From assembly GCA_035512595.1 (NCBI GenBank), contig DATKDU010000335.1, forward strand, positions 1 through 15,484: a stretch of DNA of 15,484 bases, read 5' to 3'. The stretch's first letter is position 1. Every line of letters starts with the position of its first letter. The position numbers were made by a program, and so were the translations under genes. The stretch comes from DATKDU01 sp035512595. GTDB lineage: Bacteria > Planctomycetota > Planctomycetia > Pirellulales > Pirellulaceae. Of this stretch, positions 1 through 6,163 are shown one piece after another. The notes beneath the pieces are model-generated. The model ran no database searches and had not been told where the DNA came from. It saw nothing but the letters and a program-made list of their open reading frames with translations.

Positions 1-132
1 CGCTTCGTCGAAACCCTGTTGACCGTCGTTGAAACCTGCCGCCAGCAATCCCGCAACGCTTTCACCCTCATCACCACTGCCGTCGAAGCTCATCTTCGCC
101 GTCACTCCGCGCCGTCACTCACCGAGGCGTGA
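1..132 (+). mobile_element. IS66-type transposase, C-terminal fragment (cut by window edge)
   Basis: The plus frame from base 1 to the TGA at 130-132 reads 43 residues beginning RFVETLLTVVETCRQQSRNA and continuing FTLITTAVEAHLRR. From memory this pattern (RF-E-L-TV--TCRQQ-RN----L---V-AH) matches the C-terminus of IS66-family transposases in planctomycetes; no search was possible. IS66 transposases are DDE enzymes of about 500 residues, so only the tail is present and the catalytic residues lie outside. The stop is followed within about ten bases by the end of a minus-strand gene. The bases GAACGGCTAC just after the stop could be the right terminal inverted repeat, but the left end is not visible to confirm it. 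The main uncertainty is the short length of the match. Confidence 0.6.
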
Positions 133-142
133 ACGGCTACGA

Positions 143-1177
143 CTACCGCTCCTTTCGCCGCCGCTGGACGACAAAGGCGACGATCACCAGCACGATTCCT
201 GCACCGCCGACCCATACAAAGGCCGGAATACCGGGCTTGCGGACGCCAGGGGGTTCAGGAAGGCCGAACGCGGAGAGGTAGAAGTCGGATTTTGCGGGAC
301 TACCATAGGATAATTCGAGAAATTCGTACTTCGTTGACGAATCAACTTGATTGGTCGCTTTATCCACGGACGTGTACTCGCGCAGATAGACCCCTGCTTC
401 GCCCGGATTTGTTTCACGTAACTCGTCAGTTAGGAGATATGTTTTTTTTTGTATTGGCCAGTCATGCTCCGTGGTTACGCGCCGTATTCGGTAGTGGTTA
501 CGTGGATCCAAATCAACCTGAAACGAGGTGGACCATAACGGAACGCCAAAAGGGAACGTTGTCTCGTCGCGCGGCTGGTCGTATGCGATTTTGCACCGAA
601 TATAGGTTTCGTCGCCCTCGACGATCTGTTCAGCACTCAGAAGCTCAAAGTACGGCTTCTTGAAGATTTCCGGCAATGCTTCAACTTCGATTGCCATGCC
701 AAGGTTACGGCTTTCCCACATTAGCCGGACGAGATCGATTGGCACGTCATCTGGCCCGGCATCGCTGGGCAGTCTTTGAAGTTTTACCAGCTTATATGGT
801 CCGTCGCGTGTGGCCGCGCGAAGTTGAAAGTAGTAATGCTCATTCATACCGTAGACATTGACTCGCATCGGCTCGGGTGCGTCTTTCCGCGGCTCGCCGG
901 ACGAAGTTATCAGCTCTTCAATGAAGAGTTGACAACGACCGCGCGCTTTTGACATAAATTTCCCGACAGACCTCTCCCCCTCTGCGGGAGACGTCGTCAT
1001 CAGAGTGACGATGGACCGGTTTTCTGCTCGTTTTCGCAGGAACTCCCACGCCCTAGGCGCTTCTTCAAGGACTTGGCGCTTGAGCGCATCGGATGCCTGC
1101 AACCGCGAGGTCTGCCAGCAGCAGCAAACGCTGCAAACAACCATCAGCACAAGACTCGGCCGCCGAGCAACAGCCAC
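143..1177 (-). CDS. Secreted/membrane-anchored planctomycete protein of unknown function
   Basis: A 344-residue protein is read from GTG at 1177. This start is chosen because AGGAG lies about seven bases upstream; an in-frame ATG at 1213 would add 12 residues but would bury that ribosome site inside the gene. The N-terminus (residues about 8-20, LVLMVVCSVCCCW) is a signal peptide. The middle is a beta-rich domain with motifs such as FQVDLDPRNHYRI and a proximal YLSAFGLPEPPG. A C-terminal transmembrane helix (VWVGGAGIVLVIVAFVV) ends in the basic tail QRRRKER, so most of the protein should face the periplasm with the tail in the cytoplasm. The layout resembles planctomycete proteins with an outer-membrane-lipoprotein-sorting (LolA-like) fold, which is an inference. 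It is the last gene of a minus-strand group with the disrupted MauE-like and Cys-rich reading frames. Function unknown. Confidence 0.8.
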   Translation of the reverse strand: MAVARRPSLVLMVVCSVCCCWQTSRLQASDALKRQVLEEAPRAWEFLRKRAENRSIVTLMTTSPAEGERSVGKFMSKARGRCQLFIEELITSSGEPRKDAPEPMRVNVYGMNEHYYFQLRAATRDGPYKLVKLQRLPSDAGPDDVPIDLVRLMWESRNLGMAIEVEALPEIFKKPYFELLSAEQIVEGDETYIRCKIAYDQPRDETTFPFGVPLWSTSFQVDLDPRNHYRIRRVTTEHDWPIQKKTYLLTDELRETNPGEAGVYLREYTSVDKATNQVDSSTKYEFLELSYGSPAKSDFYLSAFGLPEPPGVRKPGIPAFVWVGGAGIVLVIVAFVVQRRRKER

Positions 1178-1274
1178 GTTAAATCTCCTGCATTTGAATA
1201 AGTGCCTTAGCACTTGATGGCGGCTGCTTCACGGTTTAAGCCGCCGCCACTCTTCCGAGACGAGCTAGAGTCCA
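1178..1274 (-). promoter_or_regulatory. Leader with two hairpins upstream of the membrane-anchored protein gene
   Basis: Two inverted repeats lie between the Cys-rich reading frame and the GTG start at 1177. One is AAGTGC-CTTA-GCACTT at 1200-1215. The other has 7-bp arms GGCGGCT/AGCCGCC at 1219-1225 and 1239-1245. Neither is followed by a T-run, so a role in RNA processing or translation is as likely as termination. Confidence 0.35.
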
Positions 1275-1544
1275 CTAAGGTTTACACTCGCAGGACTTAG
1301 TCTCGCCCATTTGTGCGCACTTGCAATCGGTGCAGGTGTACGTCGCACTGTCTGATCCCGTGCAAGCAGTGTCGGGGTCCCCCTCTGCCCCGGCGACGAG
1401 ACAATCCGTTTTGGTGGGGTCCAGAGCGTAGAGATTGACGCATTTCGTCGTTTTGAAGACGCAACACTTGTATGTGATTCCTCGATCACAGTCGGAAGGG
1501 CAGTTTGGAATTCCGCCGACCGGATCGTGATGGTCGGCGACCGC
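1275..1544 (-). pseudogene. Cysteine-rich protein, C-terminal part without a visible start
   Basis: An open frame of 89 codons runs from just after a TAG (1547-1545) to the TAG at 1277-1275. It has twelve cysteines, in NCPSDC, YKCC, TKC, DCL, TAC and a terminal YTCTDCKC...SCEC cluster, so it is clearly protein-like and suggests a disulfide-rich or metal-binding secreted domain. There is no ATG, GTG or TTG between the upstream stop and the first cysteine, and no signal peptide in this frame. The upstream MauE-like frame overlaps it in another phase. Either a frameshift or a deletion has joined two genes, or there is a sequencing error between 1489 and 1544. The family was not recognised. Confidence 0.6.
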
Positions 1545-1726
1545 CTACCACCGCGAGAACCGCTCGCGGCGAAGAAAGCCAGCCTGGGGCATAACTGCCG
1601 CCTGAAAGAAGGCTTTCGATCTTGAGGATCGCAGCAATGACCAGCACGGCCACCAGCGACTTGCTGAGAAAGCCCCACGCAGTGTTGGGGGGGGGCAGCC
1701 GTTGAAAAGTTTGAAGAGATGTCCAT
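1486..1726 (-). pseudogene. MauE/DoxX-like membrane protein, frameshifted and truncated
   Basis: AGGAG lies seven bases before an ATG at 1726-1724. That frame starts MDISSNFSTAAPP but leaves the good coding frame at a run of nine C (plus-strand G run 1687-1695). With eight C the protein would continue NTAWGFLSKSLVAVLVIA and then AILKIESLLSGGSYAPGWL, a first transmembrane helix followed by an SG...SP loop as in MauE/DoxX-type redox-associated membrane proteins. MauE-like proteins usually have four helices. Here the frame dies at TGA 1488-1486 soon after AVLAVVGG, so about two thirds is missing. Family assignment rests on pattern memory and is moderate. The homopolymer could be a sequencing error, a phase-variable tract or a slippage site. 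Confidence 0.5.
1687..1695. repeat. G9/C9 homopolymer inside the MauE-like gene
   Basis: Nine G on the plus strand (nine C in the gene). Changing the count to eight restores the frame between the ribosome-site-supported ATG at 1726 and the membrane helix. Confidence 0.75.
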
Positions 1727-1759
1727 TACCCCGCTCCTACCCGAAGTGGGAATACCATA

Positions 1760-1792
1760 CCGCGCCGCCAGTGTCGTTTGCAACCATTTTGT
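1760..1792 (-). promoter_or_regulatory. Weak promoter candidate for the minus-strand operon
   Basis: On the minus strand TTGCAA and TATGGT are separated by 18 bases, upstream of the ATG at 1726. Each hexamer matches four of six consensus sigma-70 positions. Distance and orientation fit, but the match is weak. Confidence 0.25.
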
Positions 1793-2204
1793 AAGAAAAA
1801 GTTTTCCGTCTTCCGCCGCCAGTGACCAAAGGTGTCACAGGCCAAGCGTCTAAGAGATAGGACGAAGCTACACGAGAGCAGAGTGTGAGTCCGCCCCAAT
1901 GATAGAGGAGCCAAGTGGCCACGAGCGCAGGGAAGCCAGTAGCCAGCGAACGATTGCAGAATGATAAGTTGCAGCGGAATGTGGCGGTTTTCGCTAAGGG
2001 ATTGGCGGGGAAGGAGTTAGGGTAACAGGCGTGGAGCGAAGACGCTTATTAAAGGAAAATCCTGTGGTTTATCTAAGTGGAATGCCAGCAATTGGTTACG
2101 GCCGATTTTGCGGCGAGAAAAAGCCCCGAAAACGCTTATCGGCCGCAGACAAGTTCAAAGTCACGCGTCCCCGTGGACTTGGGACTCGGGACCAAAATCC
2201 AAAA

Positions 2205-2222
2205 GCGGCGACGAGTCGCCGC
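2205..2222. repeat. Perfect 8-bp hairpin, two-base loop
   Basis: GCGGCGAC-GA-GTCGCCGC is a perfect inverted repeat. No T-run follows on either strand, so it is not an intrinsic terminator. Confidence 0.5.
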
Positions 2223-2256
2223 ACTCCGATACCGAAAATCGCCACCGCTTACCACT

Positions 2257-2275
2257 CACCCCCCGTTCGGGGGTG
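2257..2275. repeat. GC-rich hairpin followed by an A/T-rich segment
   Basis: Arms CACCCCC and GGGGGTG (7 bp) surround the loop CGTTC. The following TTATAAAAG and the palindrome AGACA-GAA-TGTCT make a compact structured block. It could be a degenerate terminator or a repeat relic. Confidence 0.4.
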
Positions 2276-2464
2276 TTATAAAAGACAGAATGTCTTAAAT
2301 GACTTAGGGCCGGACCAAATGTGGACAAAGGAACACAACTCGTTGCCGGCCGCGACCTTGCGCCGCGGACGACGCCCGGCCGCAGGACGTAAGTCCCCCT
2401 CGGAGGGCTGCGTTTGGCCGTTATATTACCGATCCTGTAGTGTACTTGCTCCGCAATAGCACGT

Positions 2465-2487
2465 GTCCACTCGCGGAGCGAGTGGAC
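2465..2487. promoter_or_regulatory. Perfect 10-bp hairpin directly upstream of the sulfatase ribosome site
   Basis: GTCCACTCGC-GGA-GCGAGTGGAC is a perfect inverted repeat ending seven bases before the GGAG (2494-2497) that serves the sulfatase start. The TCGC-GGA-GCGA core resembles interspersed palindromes common in planctomycete genomes. It could therefore be a repeat that happens to sit in the leader, or a translation/stability element. Confidence 0.55.
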
Positions 2488-2506
2488 CATATTGGAGTTC
2501 CCAGCC

Positions 2507-3757
2507 ATGAGAATGCTATCTGCCGCGCTCCTTTGCGCGGGACTGCTGTCCGCTGCCAGGATCGGTGCTGCCGACCCTCCCAACATCGTGCTGATCATCT
2601 CCGACGATCAGGCCTGGAACGATTACAGCTTCATGGAGCACCCGGCGATCCAGACGCCGCACATCGACCGTTTGGCCCGTCAGGGAGTTTGCTACACCCG
2701 CGGCTACGTGCCGGCCAGTCTCTGCCGGGCGAGCCTGATGTCGATCATCACCGGCCTCTATCCGCACCAGCACCTGGTGACCGGAAACGATCCGCCGAAG
2801 GGGACCGACCGCGGGCTGATGCTCGAGCACGTCCGCCGCCTGCCGACGCTCCCCAAGCTGCTGGCGGAAAAGGGGTACGTCAGCTTCCAGAGCGGCAAGT
2901 GGTGGGAAGGCAACTATCGCGAAGGAGGTTTTACAGCCGGCATGACGCACGGCGACGTGAAACGCGGCGGCCGGCACGGCGACGAAGGGCTGAAGATCGG
3001 CCGGCAGGGGCTGAAACCGATCTACGATCTTCTAGAGTCGCGCGGAGACAAACCGTTCTTCCTGTGGTACGCGCCGATGCTGCCGCACCAGCCGCACAAT
3101 CCGCCGCAGCGCTTGCTCGACAAGTACGTGGCGAAGACCGATTCGCTGCACGTGGCCAAATACTGGGCGATGTGCGAGTGGTTCGATGAAACGTGCGGCG
3201 AGCTGCTCGACTACCTGGACAAGCAGGGTCTCGCCGAGAACACGCTGGTCATCTACGTCACGGACAACGGCTGGATTCAAGAACCCGCCGCGGCCAGATT
3301 TGCTCCCCGCAGCAAACGCTCGCCCAATGAAGGCGGGATTCGCACGCCGATCATCCTTCGCTGGCCGGGCCACATCCAGCCAAAGCGCGACGACCAGTCG
3401 CTCGTCAGCAGCCTGGACGTCGCCCCGACCATCCTGGCTGCCGCCGGCATTTCGCCGACCAAGCAGATGACCGGCATCAACCTGCTCGACGTCGCCGCCG
3501 GCAAGCGGCCGGCCCACGAGACGCTCGCCGGCGAAATCTTCGAGCACGACGTGGCCGACCTGGCACAACCGACGAAAGGGCTCCTGTTTCGCTGGTGCAT
3601 TCGCAGCCGCTGGAAGCTGATTGAGTCGGCCGATGGCGGGCAGCGCGAGCTGTTTGATCTCGCCAGCGATCCGCACGAGTCGCGAAGCGTAGCCGCGGAC
3701 CACGCCGACGTGGCGGGGGATCTGGCCCAGCAGATGCGAGCCGTTTGGAATCCATAA
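2507..3757 (+). CDS. Secreted sulfatase (arylsulfatase/alkaline phosphatase superfamily) with atypical CRASL motif
   Basis: This 416-residue protein should hydrolyse sulfate esters, probably of polysaccharides, outside the cytoplasm. ATG 2507 is chosen because GGAG lies nine bases upstream and a signal peptide follows immediately (MRMLSAALLCAGLLSAARIG, cleavage probably near A21/A22); an upstream TTG at 2492 lacks support. Sulfatase hallmarks are NIVLIISDDQ (metal-binding Asp pair at 33-34), QTPHIDRLARQGV, TGLYPHQH, LPHQPHNP, YVTDNGW, a lysine in RSKRSPNEGG-RTP--LRWPG, and the closing ELFDLASDPHE. The Cys that would become formylglycine is C73, but the motif reads C-R-A-S-L where the usual motif is C-x-P-S-R, so maturation by the standard formylglycine enzyme is uncertain. 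No partner gene is adjacent except the hypothetical at 3919. The natural substrate cannot be read from sequence. Confidence 0.9.
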   Translation: MRMLSAALLCAGLLSAARIGAADPPNIVLIISDDQAWNDYSFMEHPAIQTPHIDRLARQGVCYTRGYVPASLCRASLMSIITGLYPHQHLVTGNDPPKGTDRGLMLEHVRRLPTLPKLLAEKGYVSFQSGKWWEGNYREGGFTAGMTHGDVKRGGRHGDEGLKIGRQGLKPIYDLLESRGDKPFFLWYAPMLPHQPHNPPQRLLDKYVAKTDSLHVAKYWAMCEWFDETCGELLDYLDKQGLAENTLVIYVTDNGWIQEPAAARFAPRSKRSPNEGGIRTPIILRWPGHIQPKRDDQSLVSSLDVAPTILAAAGISPTKQMTGINLLDVAAGKRPAHETLAGEIFEHDVADLAQPTKGLLFRWCIRSRWKLIESADGGQRELFDLASDPHESRSVAADHADVAGDLAQQMRAVWNP

Positions 3758-3918
3758 TTCCGGCAAAGCTCTAACCAGTGGAACTCGGTGCCCACGACCC
3801 GGGAGAGCCGTAGCGACCGTGACGGTTATGCCGCTGCGGAATTACGATTCCGATTTTCCCTCCGCTACAGGTCAACCTAGGTTTCGATAGGTCCCCACCT
3901 TCCTCGGAGCAGTGTGAC

Positions 3919-4515
3919 ATGTACCGATCAGGGCAGATGGAACTGGAATCCAACGGCTGGATGCAATCGCGCATCGGCGAGCGCCCCACGTTTCAAGCGT
4001 CGGTTTCCCGCGGATTCTCGTCGCAGACCTTGCACGTCTTCTTATTGCCGCAAGGGTTTTTGTTTCTCCAGAAAGCCAAAGCCGCGCAGAACGACGACGA
4101 CACCATGCGCAGGGCTGTAGTCGCGGGTGCAGCCGTGGGGGGATTGGTGGGAGCCATGATGGGAGCGGCACTGGCCGGTGCCGCGAACCGGCCTGTCGAG
4201 GAAGAGGAGAACTTCGAAACGTCGGCCAACGACCACCTGATGTCGCTGGCCCGGCAGCGGAAGGGAAGCTTCATCTCCCTCAACGACGACATCCGCAGCA
4301 TCTCGATCAAAGCCCCGGGCGCCTTCGGCCGCATGTTCGGCAGCGCGGCCGGCTCGATCACCATTCGCGACAATCGCCTGGGGAAGATTACGATCGAGGT
4401 CAAGGATCCCAGCTCGCTGGCGTCGATCGTCGAGGCGGCGCCCAAGCGCTTCGGCGATCGCGCGAACGTCCTCGTCCGCTGGGACGACACCAAGATGCGG
4501 TACGTGCCGCAGTAG
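3919..4515 (+). CDS. Hypothetical protein with Gly/Ala-rich membrane segment
   Basis: The 198-residue protein starts at ATG 3919 with GGAG nine bases upstream (3906-3909). The N-terminal third ends in a hydrophobic stretch LHVFLLPQGFLFLQKAKAAQ. An acidic linker NDDDTM follows, then a Gly/Ala/Met-rich hydrophobic segment AVVAGAAVGGLVGAMMGAAL at about residues 66-86 that resembles glycine-zipper membrane helices. The soluble C-terminal domain reads SLNDDIRSISIK...GSITIRDNRLGKITIEVKD and ends near WDDTKMRYVPQ. No family was recognised. It lies 161 bases after the sulfatase with no clear terminator between them, so co-transcription is possible. It is convergent with the Gfo/Idh-like gene, with only 14 bases between the two stop codons. 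Confidence 0.75.
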   Translation: MYRSGQMELESNGWMQSRIGERPTFQASVSRGFSSQTLHVFLLPQGFLFLQKAKAAQNDDDTMRRAVVAGAAVGGLVGAMMGAALAGAANRPVEEEENFETSANDHLMSLARQRKGSFISLNDDIRSISIKAPGAFGRMFGSAAGSITIRDNRLGKITIEVKDPSSLASIVEAAPKRFGDRANVLVRWDDTKMRYVPQ

Positions 4516-4529
4516 CCTCCGCCGCTGCA

Positions 4530-5801
4530 TTACGGATCATCGACGATCGGCCCGCGGAAAAAGCCGCTCCGCTCGGGCGCCGCATACTCGATCTCAAGCG
4601 CCTCGCTCTGAATCGGCCGGCTGTCGTCCTTCAGCGAGTGCAGCGCCAAGTCGAGAATCGTGCTTGTCAATAGCGTCCGCTCGACAGGATACGGAGCTTT
4701 CTTGTTCAAAAAGAATTGCTCGATGTTCCAGGTCAGCGGATCGAAAAAGCGTGCTCCGGGCGGAGCAGGCAGGTAGAAACACGACGAAATCGGCTCCTTC
4801 ACGCCGCTCACCCGTCCTGCAAAGCCGAAGTCCGACACCTGCTCGATCAGGTTTAGCACCGTGCCGCGAGTGCCGTCGGCATATTCGACCAGGATGGCCA
4901 CCGGTTTCTTCACATTCTCCCGCAGCGGACCGACGTTGTGGCTGGGGCAGCGGAGCAGCGCGGCCTGCACCAGGTCCCACGAAAAGCGCCCCGCATCGCC
5001 GGCCTTCCAGACGGCATCCCCCTGGAGGCACTCGACCGATTTGACCCCCGTCTCGCCGCCGGCGCGCCGCTCGAGCATCGCCTGGAGCATCTCCAGGGCG
5101 TGAATCAGGTAAATCTCCTGCGCTCCGCGGTCGAAGCCGTAGGTGACGACCCCTTCCTCAAATTTCGTCCCCAGCGGCGGCTCGATCTCCGGTCGCCGCC
5201 ACGTCACCGGCAGGGACGAGCCGGCCATCATCGGAAAGCCCAGCCGCTTGCCGGCCGCCACCATCGCGGCCGCCTGTTTGTGGTCATAGGACAGGTGCTT
5301 GTCCACAAAAACGGGCACGCTTTTGCCGCTTTTTTCAAATACCGAAACGATCTTCTGAAAAAGTTCATAGCGAGGGTAGAGCACCTGGCCAAGGTCGTTC
5401 AGCGGGTAATCCCCGTGCTCGATGATCAGCAGCACCGCATCGACGTCGAGGCCCGCTGCGCCCCCCAGCGCCTCCTCCGGCGTCTTCACCAGCTCGATGC
5501 CGTGGCCGGCGCAAAAGCCCGGCCCCATGTCCTCGGGGGGAGATTGGTCGTCAAACATGCGGACCACTTGAAACGGAGGCTGGTGGTGGAAGCCATCTTT
5601 CTTGTAGCCGTGTACCAGCCGGCCCACGATGTGATAAGCATGCGAACGAAAACGGAAAATCGAGTTGATGGCCGCCACCCGCAGCTTTTTGCCGGGAGCA
5701 CCCTCAGCGGCACCGAGGCCGCTCGCGCCGGTCGTGACCAGTAATCCCGCTGCACCGGCGGCGGACGTGATAAAGCGGCGGCGAGAAAGTCGATCACACA
5801 T
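4530..5801 (-). CDS. Tat-exported Gfo/Idh/MocA-like protein
   Basis: The 423-residue protein starts at ATG 5801. A TTG nine codons upstream (5828) would move the Tat motif further from the N-terminus. The N-terminus carries a twin-arginine signal SRRRFITSAAGAAGLLVTTG, so the protein is probably exported folded. The rest resembles planctomycete Gfo/Idh/MocA-type oxidoreductases: a Rossmann-like start KKLRVAAINSI, a VFVDKHLSYDHKQA segment in the place of the usual EKP motif, then a C-terminal alpha/beta domain. The glycine-rich GxGxxG nucleotide loop is absent (INSIFRFRSHAYH in its place), so cofactor binding is doubtful. It is divergent from the diadenylate cyclase and convergent with the gene at 3919. 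Substrate unknown. Family confidence is moderate. Confidence 0.7.
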   Translation of the reverse strand: MCDRLSRRRFITSAAGAAGLLVTTGASGLGAAEGAPGKKLRVAAINSIFRFRSHAYHIVGRLVHGYKKDGFHHQPPFQVVRMFDDQSPPEDMGPGFCAGHGIELVKTPEEALGGAAGLDVDAVLLIIEHGDYPLNDLGQVLYPRYELFQKIVSVFEKSGKSVPVFVDKHLSYDHKQAAAMVAAGKRLGFPMMAGSSLPVTWRRPEIEPPLGTKFEEGVVTYGFDRGAQEIYLIHALEMLQAMLERRAGGETGVKSVECLQGDAVWKAGDAGRFSWDLVQAALLRCPSHNVGPLRENVKKPVAILVEYADGTRGTVLNLIEQVSDFGFAGRVSGVKEPISSCFYLPAPPGARFFDPLTWNIEQFFLNKKAPYPVERTLLTSTILDLALHSLKDDSRPIQSEALEIEYAAPERSGFFRGPIVDDP

Positions 5802-6163
5802 AACCGTTTCGCAAGGTAGAAGGAACAAAGACTCGCACGGCCGATTCCAACACCGCCAAGGGTAATACCTGCCTTGAACCGGTGCAATTCAGCCTCACCC
5901 CTGAACCAAACCATCCAGTCGCTCCACGTACCTCCATGACGCTGCCACGGTCGAATGTCGCGACAGAACCAGCGAACCTCGCGTCCAGCGGCGGCGTTGC
6001 CGATTTGCCTCAAAGTCCCTACGATGCGGCAGTCCGGCCGCGGCGGCGAAAATTGCGTCCCTCTTCTGTGCCGCCCACCGGCAATCCCGGACCTAAACTG
6101 AAGCTGGCCGACCGCGCGCTGTCCGACGAACCACCCACCGAGCACCTTACCAACCACCCCCGC
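5802..6163. promoter_or_regulatory. Divergent intergenic region
   Basis: This 362-base gap separates the minus-strand Gfo/Idh-like gene from the diadenylate cyclase and must hold both promoters, but no convincing -35/-10 pair is visible. From a GTG at 5882 the cyclase frame is open, but its translation (Pro/Arg/Ser-rich, with mixed third-codon bases unlike the GC-rich wobble of the core gene) looks non-coding. Confidence 0.5.

Larger units (their letters stand above)
1784..2464. other. Gene-poor intergenic stretch
   Basis: No reading frame here shows protein-like composition or a convincing ribosome site; short open frames on both strands are low-complexity, arginine-rich translations. The stretch holds two clear hairpins (2205-2222 and 2257-2275) and the small palindrome AGACA-GAA-TGTCT just after them. 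Base composition is lower in GC than the flanking genes, especially 1780-2100. Confidence 0.5.

Noticed and set aside
1265..1783. 172-codon minus-strand open frame covering the MauE-like and Cys-rich region
   Set aside because: Its middle and end are Arg/Ser/Thr-rich without pattern, while the other two frames show a membrane helix and a cysteine-rich domain. Only its ATG at 1726 is used, through the C-run.
2031..2459. 142-codon plus-strand open frame in the gene-poor stretch
   Set aside because: Arg/Pro-rich composition and no ribosome site; hairpins interrupt it.
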